From the NCBI GenBank assembly GCA_963576725.1, contig OY755244.1:30632006-30696005 (forward strand): 64,000 bases of DNA, in the 5' to 3' direction. A program made the translations under genes and the position numbers. Shown piece after piece: positions 29,796 to 39,092 of this stretch. Below the pieces are notes generated by a model that saw nothing but the letters and a program-made list of their open reading frames with translations, was not told the DNA's origin and did no database searches. The first letter of the stretch is position 1. Every line of letters begins with the position of its first letter. Source of the stretch: Azorinus chamasolen (Eukaryota; Mollusca; Bivalvia; Cardiida; Solecurtidae).

Positions 29796-30184
29796 TTAGC
29801 CCTTCTCATGTTGAACACAGTAGAACCTGTCGTATGCAACCTTTTATTGGTTGGACACGGGAGTCTTAAAAAGCAGGTGGTTGCTTAATACAGGGCAAAA
29901 GTAATGCAGAAAACTCCTATAGGAGCTCTCTGCATTACTTTTGACCTGTATTAAGCTACCACCTGCCTTACAGACCTATTTTTGATGGTTCTTAAAACAG
30001 GTTCTATTGTTCAAATGTGTATCTATCCACTATAAATATGAATTAGCTGAATCACTCTAAAGTTGGATTAAGTGGAAAATAGTGTAGACCAATATGAGAA
30101 GCTCCTTCCTCTAGGAGCTGTATCATATGGGTATATACTATTTACAAATGCAGATATGTATGCTAATAGCATGAGAAGGGTTAA
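29796..30184 (-). mobile_element. T8 element carrying a nested P
   Basis: TTAGCCCTTCTCATG at 29796 and CATGAGAAGGGTTAA at 30170-30184 are inverted copies. The hairpin near 30066-30145 (AGTGTAGACCAATATGAGAA and return) resembles T5. The P at 29818-30009 lies inside. Confidence 0.75.
29818..30009 (+). mobile_element. P MITE nested in T8
   Basis: CAGTAGAACCTGTCGTATGC to AACAGGTTCTATTG; hairpin GCAGGTGGTTGCTTAATAC, apex AACTCCTATAGGAGC. Confidence 0.88.
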
Positions 30185-30409
30185 CCCATTACCTCATAGG
30201 CTATTTTTAGATACAACCTCTTTGAATAAATATACCAAAAAGGAGCATTAACTAGAGAAAAAGAAAATTTTAGAATTTTGTAGTTTGAAACCATTGTGAC
30301 AAATAGAGCATTTGCTCCTATAGGAGCAAATGCTCTATTTATCACAATGGTTTTACGAAGTGACTTTTACAGAGTCGTCAAAAGTCGTCAGTATGAGGGA
30401 ATGGGTTAA
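30181..30409 (+). mobile_element. T3 MITE, intact
   Basis: TTAACCCATTACCTCATAGG to GAGGGAATGGGTTAA. The hairpin arms (30288-30320 and 30321-30353) are nearly perfect around TTTGCTCCTATAGGAGCAAA. Its first TTAA is the last TTAA of T8. Confidence 0.93.
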
Positions 30410-30514
30410 GCAGGTTTACAGAGTGTACACTCCAGTTGTTAACCGGAATCATGCTGTCGGCAAGACACACTCAGTGCATGATGACCTTCACAATCAGTTT
30501 TCATACAGATGAGA

Positions 30515-30654
30515 TCGCCAAGCTATAGAAGCCATCTGATCAGGCTCTACTGTTTGCTAAAGGAATTTGAAAGACATTTCTTTACTTTCTAATGTGAATA
30601 AATATTCAGTAGGTATCGAAATTTGGAATAAACATACAACAGGGAAAGGGTTAA
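30515..30654 (+). mobile_element. T1 right part
   Basis: Begins in the hairpin (TATAGAAGCCATCTGATCAG), then the long arm to ACAGGGAAAGGGTTAA. The bases before it (30413-30513) are GC-richer and open in several frames on both strands; no call is made there. Confidence 0.8.
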
Positions 30655-30660
30655 TATAAC

Positions 30661-30908
30661 ATAAACCTTTTCCCTAATGAATATTTATGCATGAATTTAT
30701 CACTTCATGAATATTTGTAACATAAATTTTATACAGTAAAATTTTAAACAGAATTATTGACTTAGACAAAACTGTAGAATCAGATCTATATACTTTCATA
30801 AGCAAACAGAGCAGACCCTGATCAGGGGGCTCCCAAAGGATCTGTCTGATCTGAGTCTACTCTGTTTGCAAAGGTGTGAAAAAGTGCTTATATGAAGGAA
30901 TGGGTTAA
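30661..30908 (-). mobile_element. T2 variant MITE
   Basis: AAACCTTTTCCCTAATGAAT..., ATTATTGACTTAGACAAAAC, hairpin GATCAGGGGGCTCCCAAAGG, GAAGGAATGGGTTAA. Confidence 0.85.
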
Positions 30909-30991
30909 GTCAAATCGTAGTCCTTGATATGGTGAATAAAGTGAAGGTTCATGGGACTAGCTCTATAGAAGGTATTACACTAGAACCAGTC

Positions 30992-31220
30992 TTAACCCAT
31001 TCCCCCATAGGCTATTTTTAGATCCAAACTCTTTGAATAAATCTACCGAAAAGGAGCATTAACTAGAGAAAAGGACATTTTTAGAATTTTTTAATTTGAA
31101 ACAATTGTGATAAATAGAGGATTTGCTCCTATAGGAGCAAATGCTCTATTTATCACAATGGTTTCAACAGGTGACTTTTACAGAGGCATAGAAAGGCGTA
31201 TTTATGGAGGAAAGGGTTAA
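30992..31220 (+). mobile_element. T3 MITE nested in P (left repeat)
   Basis: TTAACCCATTCCCCCATAGG to GGAGGAAAGGGTTAA; removing it and one TTAA joins CCAGTCTTAA to GTGACC, the P consensus. Confidence 0.93.
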
Positions 31221-31387
31221 GTGACCATTAAAAAGGTCTTGTTATGGGTATGTAATGCAGGTGGTAGCTTAATACAGGTCAAAAGTAATGAAGCAAGCTT
31301 CTATAGGAACTTTCTGCATTACTTTTGCCCTGCATCAAGCAACCACCTGCTTTTTAAGGTTCATGTGTCCAATCAATATAAGGTCAC

Positions 31388-31555
31388 TTAACCCATTCCC
31401 GCATATTGACGCCTTTTGACGCTTCTGTAAAAGTTACTTTGTGAAGCCATTGTTATAAACAGAAATAAATTTCCTTTTCTCTAGTAAATGCTCCTTTTTG
31501 GTAGATTTAATCAAAGAGGTTGGATCTAAAAATAGCCTATGCTGGAATGGTTTAA
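31388..31555 (-). mobile_element. T3 MITE nested in P (right repeat)
   Basis: TTAACCCATTCCCGCATATT to GCTGGAATGGTTTAA; the hairpin apex and right arm are deleted. Removing it restores GGTCACTTAAGACAGG. Confidence 0.92.
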
Positions 31556-32050
31556 GACAGGTTCTACTGTATAATGGAAAAGTTTTTTCACCTTGCTGCA
31601 AAAGTAATTCTTTTTGAACATGACATAACATACAAAACATAGCAGCTAAAAATCTCCTACTAGTCAAAGTTCATTGAAAGACAAACAAGAGGGCCAGAAT
31701 GGCCCTGAAGCGCTCACCAGAAAATCAGAGGAGAAGATTTTCAAAATTTTCACTATATGTTTCTATGGAAAACTAGCCGGCCCTGGGGCGGGCCAATTTT
31801 GACCCCAGGGGCATAATTTACATAACTTTTGTAGAGGACTTAGACATGATGCTATGAGCCAAATATGAAAGCTGAGAACCTTTCAGTTTCATAAGATTTT
31901 CAAAGTTTGCTCTATATGTTTCTACTGAAAACTACCCACCCCTGGGCAGGGCCAATTTTGACCCAAGGGCCATAATTAATATAACTTTTGTAAAGGACCT
32001 GAAGATGATGATACATGAGTTCATATCATTATTCAAATCTTAACTTATTT

Positions 32051-32292
32051 TTAACCCTTCCCATGTTCTATGTTTATTCAAAATTTCAATATCTACTGAA
32101 TATTCATGGACAAATTAGTTGTAATGAAAAATAGAAAGTGTAGCCATTTTAGAAAGTAATGAAAAACATCTTTCAAATTCCATTAACAAACAGAGTAGAC
32201 CCTAATTAGACAGCTGCTAATAGAGCCGCCTGATCTGGGTCTGCTCTGTTTGCAAATGCATGAAAAGGCATTTATATGAGGGAAAGGGTTAA
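32051..32292 (-). mobile_element. T1 MITE
   Basis: TTAACCCTTCCCATGTTC to GAGGGAAAGGGTTAA; hairpin apex damaged (AGCTGCTAATAGAGCC). Confidence 0.88.
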
Positions 32293-32478
32293 GTAAACAT
32301 ATTATAAGTACATTGTATATTGTACACAAAAATGGAAATAATTTAATGCAATTTGCACTATATAATATCATAAGTAAACAGAGCAGATTCATCATATGGC
32401 TACTAAATGAGCCACCTAATCTGGGTCTACTCTGTTTGCAATGGTTCAGAAATGCATAATTATGGAGCAAAGGGTTAA
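32293..32478 (-). mobile_element. T2 right part
   Basis: TATATAATATCATAAGTAAA, reduced hairpin, GTCTACTCTGTTTGCAATGG, GCAAAGGGTTAA. Confidence 0.75.
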
Positions 32479-32569
32479 TTGTCTGTGAAATAGGCCAGAT
32501 CTAAAAATATCAGTTGTCTACCAAGAAGGGAGGCAACCCAGTTGTTATCAAAAGTGCAAAGGGAGACCT

Positions 32570-32645
32570 AGCACAGTTTGGATTCTGATCTGACGTATGT
32601 GTAACTTCAAATTACATATGTGTCAGATCAGAATCCAATATTGTA
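32570..32645. repeat. 24-bp-stem hairpin, T7-like
   Basis: GATTCTGATCTGACGTATGT then CTTCAAA then ACATATGTGTCAGATCAGAATC. It has the TTGGATTC flank of T7 but a different stem. Confidence 0.75.
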
Positions 32646-33050
32646 CTTCATAATTGTTTTGTACAAGAGAGTTAATTGTAAGATTGACATGTATTAAAAA
32701 ACGATGTGAACAATCTTAGACAAGCAGACAACAATTCTGAAGCAGATAATACTGATACTGATAAAGAATGCTACAGCATAGAACACTTGACTTGTATTCA
32801 GCTAAACTTCACAAAAGATATACTGATAAGTCTCTATATTGATATCTGAGAGCTTAATGCAGGACATAGATATGCAAAGAGCATTTTGAGAATTATCCAC
32901 TTAGTTTTCTCAATCTAAAATGAGTGTTTGTTATTTATTTGGCTAAACACAATTTCTACTCTACTGATTAGACTAAGGGTAAAACCACTGGAACTGGCTA
33001 TAAAAACTAGGTCAGTCTCAGTGGACAGGGTTGTAGGAGAAACCTTTAGC
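32646..33050. other. Unassigned insert within B
   Basis: No repeat family or exon recognised. GCTTAATGCAGGACATAGAT near 32850 resembles a P hairpin arm. Confidence 0.35.
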
Positions 33051-33765
33051 CGCAGTTTCTGAAGTGAAAAAGCCAATTTTAAAGTTTAACCCAAAGGGCA
33101 GGACCAATTTTAACCTCAGAACTATGATATTAACACAATTCTTTAAGGTAAACTAAGTTAATCCATACACCAAATATCTAAGCTCTGGGACATGTAGTTT
33201 TTGACAAGAAGATACTAGTGTTTAAGCAGCAGTCAGATATGGAAAACTTGCCACCCCTAGGGCGGGGCCAATTTTAACCCCAGGGACATGATTTATATAA
33301 CTTTTGTAGAGGACCTATAGGTGATGCTATGTGCCAAATATCAAAGCTGAGAACCTTCCAGTTTCAGAGAAGAAGATTTTCAAAGTTTCACTATATGTTT
33401 CTATTGAAAACTTGACACCCCCAGGGTGGGGCCAATTTTGACTCCAGGGACATAATTTATATAACTTTTGTAAAGGACCTATAGGTGAAGCTATGTGCCA
33501 AAGATGAAAGCTGAGCACCCTATAGATTCAGAGGAGAAGATTTTTAAAGGTTCAAATTGTTGACGACGGACGACGAACGACGGACGACGCACGACGCACG
33601 ACGCACGACGCACGCCGACGGACGACGGACATCAGGTGATCACAATAGCTCACCCTGAGCACTTTGTGCTCTGGTGAGCTAAAAAGAATGTTCATCAACG
33701 GCCCTGCAAACTGTGATTAATCTTCTATTTCTTGCCAACATCTGTTTCCAGTGTTTGCTTACATC

Positions 33766-33959
33766 TACCCTATTTACAGACGTATTCAGACAAACCTACG
33801 CAAAAAGTGCAGACCCAGATCAAACTGCTCCTAAAAGATGGATGAGGGACTGCACTATTTGTTACTATGTCGGTGTAATTTACACTTATCAAATGGACTT
33901 TTTCAGGTTTACAAACAAATAGAGATGGGAGATGAGAATACTTAAGTGTTATTAGGGTA
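33766..33959 (+). mobile_element. D element, complete
   Basis: TACCCTATTTACAGACGTATTC and inverse GAATACTTAAGTGTTATTAGG define a 194-bp unit. Core AGTGCAGACCCAGATCAAAC; return arm degraded. Confidence 0.75.
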
Positions 33960-34056
33960 GAAACACACCTACACTTCTCCCGCATGCTAACTAACGAGCT
34001 GTCTTATGACATAGTAACAATACAGCTACTTGTTTATTGTTCACTCTCTGCTGCAC

Positions 34057-34136
34057 ATAACCCTTTCCCTGTTCTATGTTTATTCATGGTGTCATTATGA
34101 CTGTCTTACATAAGTATTCATGGAGTAAAGGGTTAA
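34057..34136. mobile_element. 80-bp T1/T2 junction element
   Basis: A T1 long-arm end (CCCTTTCCCTGTTCTATG) joins a T2 long-arm end (GTCATTATGACTGTCTTAC, GGAGTAAAGGGTTAA) with no hairpin between. Confidence 0.75.
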
Positions 34137-34369
34137 CCCATTCCCTCATATTGATGCATTTGGACGCCTCTGTCAAAATCACCTTCTGAAACCATTGTGA
34201 TAAATAGAGCATTTGCTCCTACTGAGCAAATGCTCTATTTATCACAATGGTTTCAAAACTACATAATTCTAAAATTTTCCATTTCTCCAGTAAATACTCC
34301 TTTCAGGTAGATTTATTCAAAGAGGTTACTACTAAGGATCTAAAAATAGCTTATGAGGGAATGGGTTAA
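34133..34369 (-). mobile_element. T3 MITE, intact
   Basis: TTAACCCATTCCCTCATATT to GAGGGAATGGGTTAA; first TTAA shared with the previous element; apex TTTGCTCCTACTGAGCAAA. Confidence 0.92.
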
Positions 34370-34498
34370 CAGTATAACAGAGTTTTTGCCGGAAATCAGA
34401 ACCTGGATTGAAGAGATAAAATAACAAGAAGCATGCTGATGCAGAATATAATTACCTTTTTTTTCCTTAGTGTTAATTAAGAATGTGATAATATAAAA

Positions 34499-34690
34499 TA
34501 CAACTGAAACTTGCTAAAGCGACCACATTATGTAATAATTTAGGAGTCTTTCAAAGCAGGTAGTTGCTTAATGCAGGATTAAAAGCAATATGCAGAGCTC
34601 CAATTAATAGGAGCTTTCTGAATAACTTTTTGCCAAGCATTAATCTACCTCCCATATTAAAAATTCAGAAATAGACACATTTTGAGAAGT
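34499..34690 (+). mobile_element. P MITE, decayed
   Basis: ACAACTGAAACTTGCTAAAG, GCAGGTAGTTGCTTAATGC, GCAGAGCTCCAATTAATAGG; right end unclear. Confidence 0.65.
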
Positions 34691-34725
34691 CATCTTCCTT
34701 GATTGCCAAGTTCTCAGACAGACGG

Positions 34726-34935
34726 TCCCTTTCGATGTTTACTTTTCCAAGTGGATTGGTTCATCATTGTTTTGCAGTAATTCAGCATTATGGGTAAAAT
34801 TGCTGATAAGGCATCTGAATGACATATAAAGCAGACTCTGATAAGGGGGCAGTCTTCCAGGAGACATCTGATAAGGGTATAATTATGCTCTTTGTCAATA
34901 CCAGTTCGCTCAATTCCTGGCATTCAAAGTGTTAA
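34726..34935 (-). mobile_element. T6 MITE, decayed
   Basis: CCCTTTCGATGTTTACTTTT, TTCATCATTGTTTTGCAGTA, GCAGACTCTGATAAGGGGGC, GGCATTCAAAGTGTTAA. Confidence 0.65.
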
Positions 34936-35184
34936 CAGGTGACAAGTCATGGACAGAAAACCAAACCAAACAGCAGTGAATCTGTTCCTGACAACAGAAA
35001 AACATCCTCAAGGCAAACAAACAGAGACAGGAATTAACAAACAGATGCAGGTACCTGCTTAATGAAATATGAAACTAATGTAGAATTCAGCAGGTCTTGC
35101 AATCTCCATTCAGCTACTAACAATTATAAGACTTCTTTAGAAAGGTCTATTTGTTGAGATTACTGGTACTGTATAACAGAAATA
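34936..35184. other. Unassigned; weak open block
   Basis: After TGTTAACAG a plus frame runs 33 codons (VTSHGQKTKPNSSESVP) and stops 14 bases before GCAG/GTACCT. Because of the stop it is not called as an exon. Confidence 0.25.
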
Positions 35185-35391
35185 CAGTAAAACCCTTCTA
35201 AAGTGACCACTTTTTGAATAAACAAAGATGCCTTTAAAAGCAGGTGGTTGCTTAATGCATGACAGAAGTAATGCAGAAAGTTCCTATAGGAGCTTTCTGC
35301 ATTGCTGTTGACCTACATTAAGCTGTCATATATGCCATACAGAGCCATAATCAGACCTATTTTTGACAGCCGCCTAAGACAGATTCTACTG
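35185..35391 (+). mobile_element. P MITE
   Basis: CAGTAAAACCCTTCTAAAG to GACAGATTCTACTG, TA on both sides; apex AGTTCCTATAGGAGCTTTC. Confidence 0.9.
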
Positions 35392-35418
35392 TACTTTCAT
35401 TAATCTACTACAATCATA

Positions 35419-35622
35419 CAGTAAAACCTCTCTATAACGACCACTAAATTACATCAAGTATTTTGTGTTAAAGGCCGGTGGATGCTTAAAGCAAGGTGAA
35501 CGTAAAACAGAACACTCCTATATGAGCGTTCTGTTTTACTTTTACCTTGCTTTAAGCAACCACCTGCCAAAAATACCAACTAATTAACATAATTTAGTGG
35601 TCGTTATAGAGAGGTTTTACTG
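35419..35622. mobile_element. P MITE, TATAACGACC subtype, 33-bp perfect ends
   Basis: CAGTAAAACCTCTCTATAAC and the following 13 bases recur exactly inverted at the right end; TA on both sides. Hairpin AAAACAGAACACTCCTATAT. A shorter copy is at 61551. Confidence 0.93.
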
Positions 35623-35639
35623 TATATGGGACAGCCATG

Positions 35640-35812
35640 TTTAACCTTTTACCTTATAAATATTCTTGCAAGAAATAATGACTACAGATATTAATTAGCT
35701 GATTTCATATAATGGCAAGGTGAATATGGGAAGTACTTTTTACTGATCTCGGTCTTCTCTGTCTGCAAAGGCATGAAAAGGAGAATATATCAGGAAAAGG
35801 ATCTTCATAATT
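35640..35812 (-). mobile_element. T2 MITE, hairpin deleted
   Basis: TTTAACCTTTTACCTTATAA, AGATATTAATTAGCTGAT, GGTCTTCTCTGTCTGCAAAG; right end degraded. Confidence 0.65.
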
Positions 35813-36054
35813 TCCCAATCAACTATTTGCCATGGCAACCAGGAAACTGCATAGATGTCCTATATTTGGAAGAAACAATCTGTAAGGTTTGATTGAAATT
35901 GTTGCAGACATGTGTTTGGTCTCTGCAATGTTTACCATTCCAGCTCTTTCAGCAAGTTAAATTCTTACATACTAAGTGGGTGCAAAACCTTCACAAATAT
36001 TATTGTGAGATAAAATGACATCATGAGTATTCCTGAGCTATTTCTAATCTATAA

Positions 36055-36263
36055 TAGTTTGTCAATACAGAATTGAACTATTCCAAAATTCAAACAGGTC
36101 AAGCTCACTTTGAATATTTAGGGATTTTTTTCTAATGAAAATTGTAACATGATAAACAGTGCAGACCCTGATGATAGGGCTTTTCTAGGAGCCCTCTCAC
36201 CTGGGTCTACACTGTTTGCAACCGGGTCATTAGGGACTCGTGTCCCACACTGTAAGGGCTAAA
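36055..36263 (+). mobile_element. T4 MITE
   Basis: GAATTGAACTATTCCAAAAT, GCAGACCCTGATGATAGGGC with return, GTGTCCCACACTGTAAGGGC; left TTAA lost. Confidence 0.85.
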
Positions 36264-36489
36264 ATAGATAAGCTACGTAGTTGATCTAATCTGCCAACCA
36301 GTCTGATTGACTGCACAGACTAGATTATTAGATTTTGCTATATCCCAGGCAGAATAAAACATTTATACATGGTCTGCATCCTCATCAAAATCTCCTTATG
36401 TGGCTGCTGATCTAAGTCTAAACTCAGTTAACATTCTGGTTGCGAAATTTATGAAAATCAAATGAATTTTAGAAATATAGTACTGTTTT

Positions 36490-36690
36490 TAACACTTAAA
36501 CTGCTGAATAATGAAAACTGGCTTATCCTTTTCTGAATATTAATTCAACAAAAGGTTGTGTCTAAACAATTATGGGTATGATAAACAGTGCAGACCCTGA
36601 TCAAAAGGTTCCCTCAGGAGCCTTTAATCTGGATCTACACTGTTTGCAAAGATCTCATACACATGCACATATCAAGTGTTCAGTATTGCG
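36490..36690 (+). mobile_element. T4/T6-like MITE, decayed
   Basis: TTTAACACTTAAACTGCTGA, GCAGACCCTGATCAAAAGGT with return, and an AAGTGTTCAGTATTG right end. Confidence 0.6.
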
Positions 36691-36849
36691 CAATCATATG
36701 TAACTCTAATCCTAAATTGGGAAGCTTCTGCCAAATTTGACATTTTAAAGACCTAACCGGGGAACATAAATGTCTGGAGAACTATATCAAATGTCCCCTC
36801 CTGGCAATACATAAGGCAGCTGTATCAGGTTCCAGGTCAGAATCTATCC

Positions 36850-36968
36850 ATAACCCTTTACTCCACAGAGACGCCTTTTGGCATGCCTTTGCAAAACAGA
36901 GTAGAGACCCAGATCAAATGGCTCCTGTAACTGTAGGAGCCATCTGACCAGGGTCAGCTTCAATCCAT
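36850..36968 (+). mobile_element. T2 left half
   Basis: TAACCCTTTACTCCACAGAG, hairpin with a 4-base spacer at the apex (TGTAACTGTAGG). Confidence 0.75.
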
Positions 36969-37215
36969 AATAATTTACACTATACAGATGTCTTTTCACA
37001 TCTTTGCAAACAGAGTAGACCCAGATAAGATGGTTCCTGTAGGAGTCTGCTCTGAGTCAGGGTCAGCTCTTTGGTTATGAAATAATGTAGATGTATTTCA
37101 ACAATTCTGCCATGCCATCTGCCCTTGTTCATGCTGCCATTATAAATATTCAACTAATCTATATTTATGACATCATTATTTCTGACATAAATATGCATGG
37201 AGTATAGGGATAAAC
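36969..37215 (+). mobile_element. T2 MITE, decayed ends
   Basis: ACAGATGTCTTTTCACATCT, AGACCCAGATAAGATGGTTC, long arm to GCATGGAGTATAGGGATAA. Confidence 0.72.
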
Positions 37216-37260
37216 ACATGAAGATGACAATAACATATATTTCCATACAGGCCTAAACCT

Positions 37261-37494
37261 TTAACCCTTTACACCATGAATATACCTTTCTATGCCTTTG
37301 CAAACAGAGCAGACCCAGATCGGATGGCTCCTGTAGGGTCTGTGCTCTGTTTGCTTATGAAATTGTGAGATCTGATTCTACAGTTTCTATCAATAATAAA
37401 ATGCCCCGTGTACATTAGCTCCTATAAAAATTCAACTCATAAATATTCATGGTGTTATTATTTCTTACATGAATATTCATTGAGTAAGGGTTAA
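37261..37494 (+). mobile_element. T2 MITE
   Basis: TTAACCCTTTACACCATGAA to GAGTAAGGGTTAA; right hairpin arm largely deleted. Confidence 0.88.
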
Positions 37495-37535
37495 TAAACA
37501 TAGTGTGGGTGTATTCTAAAATAACCTTTGCAAGC

Positions 37536-37620
37536 AGTTTGGATCCTGTTGAGATGTAAAAAAAATCGAAGTTGACAAAAATTTGACAGACAAAAATCCC
37601 AGCAAGTTAAAGGTTAAAGA
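37536..37620 (+). mobile_element. T7 left arm
   Basis: GCAAGCAGTTTGGATCCTGT then a diverged AAAAAAATCGAAG stretch. Confidence 0.45.
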
Positions 37621-37707
37621 GACATAAAAAAACAACATCAAAGGACTTCACTGATGTATATAAACTGGAAAGCCTATCATTGCAGTGCTTCTGAGAAACT
37701 GCGGAGT

Positions 37708-38090
37708 AAGCTATCCTGTGGTTCTATTGATACTGTATTTAGTCTAAATGTCCAGACATCCAATCAAGCTATCTTGATACTGTATTTAGTCTAAATGTCC
37801 AGACATCCAATCAAGCTATCCTGTGGTTCTACTGATACTGTATTTAGTCTAAATGTCCAGACATCCAATCAAGCTATCCTGTGGTTCTATTGATACTGTA
37901 TTTAGTCTAAATGTCCAGACATCCAATCAAGCTATCCTGTGGTTATACTGTATTTAGTCTAAATGTCCAGACATCCAATCAAGCTAGCCTGTGGTTCTAT
38001 TGATACTGTATTTAGTCTAAATGTCCAGACATCCAATCAAGCTATCCTGTGGTTATACTGTATTTAGTCTAAATGTCCAGACATCCAATC
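37708..38090 (+). repeat. 58-bp tandem repeat, about seven units
   Basis: Unit AAGCTATCCTGTGGTTCTAT plus TGATACTGTATTTAGTC and TAAATGTCCAGACATCCAATC. Some units lack the GGTTCTATTGATACTG part, so lengths vary. Units are almost identical otherwise. Confidence 0.92.
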
Positions 38091-38101
38091 TCCCCAGGCT
38101 T

Positions 38102-38231
38102 CTTTACTCCGTAGCTACTCGTTTCATCCAGTTCTGCCTTGACCAAAAATCCCTGCTTGTTCGTGTCATAATCAAACTTTAGCCATTTCAATATTTTTAA
38201 CAAGAATAATTATGGATTAAAGTGTTAATAA
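38102..38231 (+). mobile_element. T2 remnant
   Basis: TTTACTCCGTAGCTACTCG, GTTCTGCCTTGACCAAAAAT, ATGGATTAAAGTGTTAA; hairpin absent. Confidence 0.5.
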
Positions 38232-38259
38232 GACACTTTGACACAGTTTTGGTAACTAT

Positions 38260-38597
38260 TTAACCCTTTATTCCATAAATACGTCTTTCTACGCCTCTGC
38301 AAACAGAGTAGACCCATATCAGACAGCTCTCAGAGGAGCTGTCTGATCAGGGTCTGCTCTGTTTGCTTTTGATATAATAAAGATATGTTTCTAAAGTGTC
38401 TGCCAGGATGAAAACTTTCTGTGTCCATGTGCTATTATGACAATTAATCTAATTAATATCCATGATGGCATTATATAAGGTCTGATCAGGGTGTGCTCTG
38501 TTTGCTTTTGGAAGTTTATAGATCTGATCATGCAGTTTCCACAACAGAGAACAAATCTGTTTTCCGTGTCCCATTTTATTGATTCTGTTCATGGATG
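38260..38597 (+). mobile_element. T2 MITE with a partly repeated right half
   Basis: TTAACCCTTTATTCCATAAA, full hairpin, long arm to GATGGCATTATATAAGG, then a second hairpin return arm (GGTCTGATCAGGGTGTGC) and long-arm start to about 38597. Confidence 0.8.
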
Positions 38598-38842
38598 TTA
38601 ACCCTTCGCTTGCCGAATTTTAAACCACTTTTCTCCTTCTTTACCCATGCCCTGTTGTATAATTACATATATCTTCACTGTGTACAAGTATTTCGCTGTG
38701 CAATCACCGCTTTTGAATGCACTGGTTGCACAATCAACTTGTAAATAGTGCAGACCCTGATGAGACAGCTCCTGCAGGAGCTGTCTCATCTGGGTCTTCA
38801 CTAAGGTAGGTATATTGATGTGAACAGCAAGCGAAGGGTTGA
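38598..38842 (-). mobile_element. T5 MITE, minus
   Basis: TTAACCCTTCGCTTGCCG to AGCAAGCGAAGGGTTGA; hairpin GCAGACCCTGATGAGACAGC with CTCCTGCAGGAG apex. Confidence 0.93.
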
Positions 38843-38867
38843 AGAGGTGATAAAATCTTAAATATAT

Positions 38868-38888
38868 GTTAAACAGGGAAAGGGTTAA
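38868..38888. mobile_element. Isolated T1 end
   Basis: TTAAACAGGGAAAGGGTTAA without the rest of the element. Confidence 0.5.
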
Positions 38889-39032
38889 AAGCCTGCAGAA
38901 AAGCACGCAAAACTCTAAAGAATACCAGTTGATAGCTCGCCAAATGGAACACAACCTTGGTACAGCTCTAGATTAGTCTTTATGGGTTATGTGTTCATGT
39001 GACATTTATTCACAGATTGGGACAACAGAATA

Positions 39033-39092
39033 TTGAACCCTTTCCTTCCTGTAAACGTCTTGTCACAAATTTGCAAACAGAGATGAAGTTAA
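39033..39092 (+). mobile_element. T1 left end, cut by satellite
   Basis: TGAACCCTTTCCTTCCTGTA, CAAATTTGCAAACAGAG, then satellite-like sequence begins. Confidence 0.6.

Larger units (their letters stand above)
30978..31569 (+). mobile_element. P MITE with a T3 in each terminal repeat
   Basis: The host P starts CACTAGAACCAGTCTTAA and ends CACTTAA/GACAGGTTCTACTG, TA at 30976-30977 and 31570-31571. Both terminal repeats contain TTAA, and each TTAA holds a T3 element. Hairpin GCAGGTGGTAGCTTAATAC at 31256. Confidence 0.92.
31684..33686 (+). repeat. B composite repeat 2, interrupted
   Basis: Opens AGAGGGCCAGAATGGCCC, GCTCACCAG; units with CACTATATGTTTCTATGG and GGCGGGCCAATTTTGACCCC; interrupted from about 32040 to 33050; resumes and closes with a GACGACGGACGACG tract (33546-33630) and GTGAGCTAAAAAG. 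Confidence 0.85.

Noticed and set aside
30413..30513. GC-richer open stretch
   Set aside because: Open in two plus frames and one minus frame, so coding direction cannot be decided; it ends abruptly at a T1 fragment.
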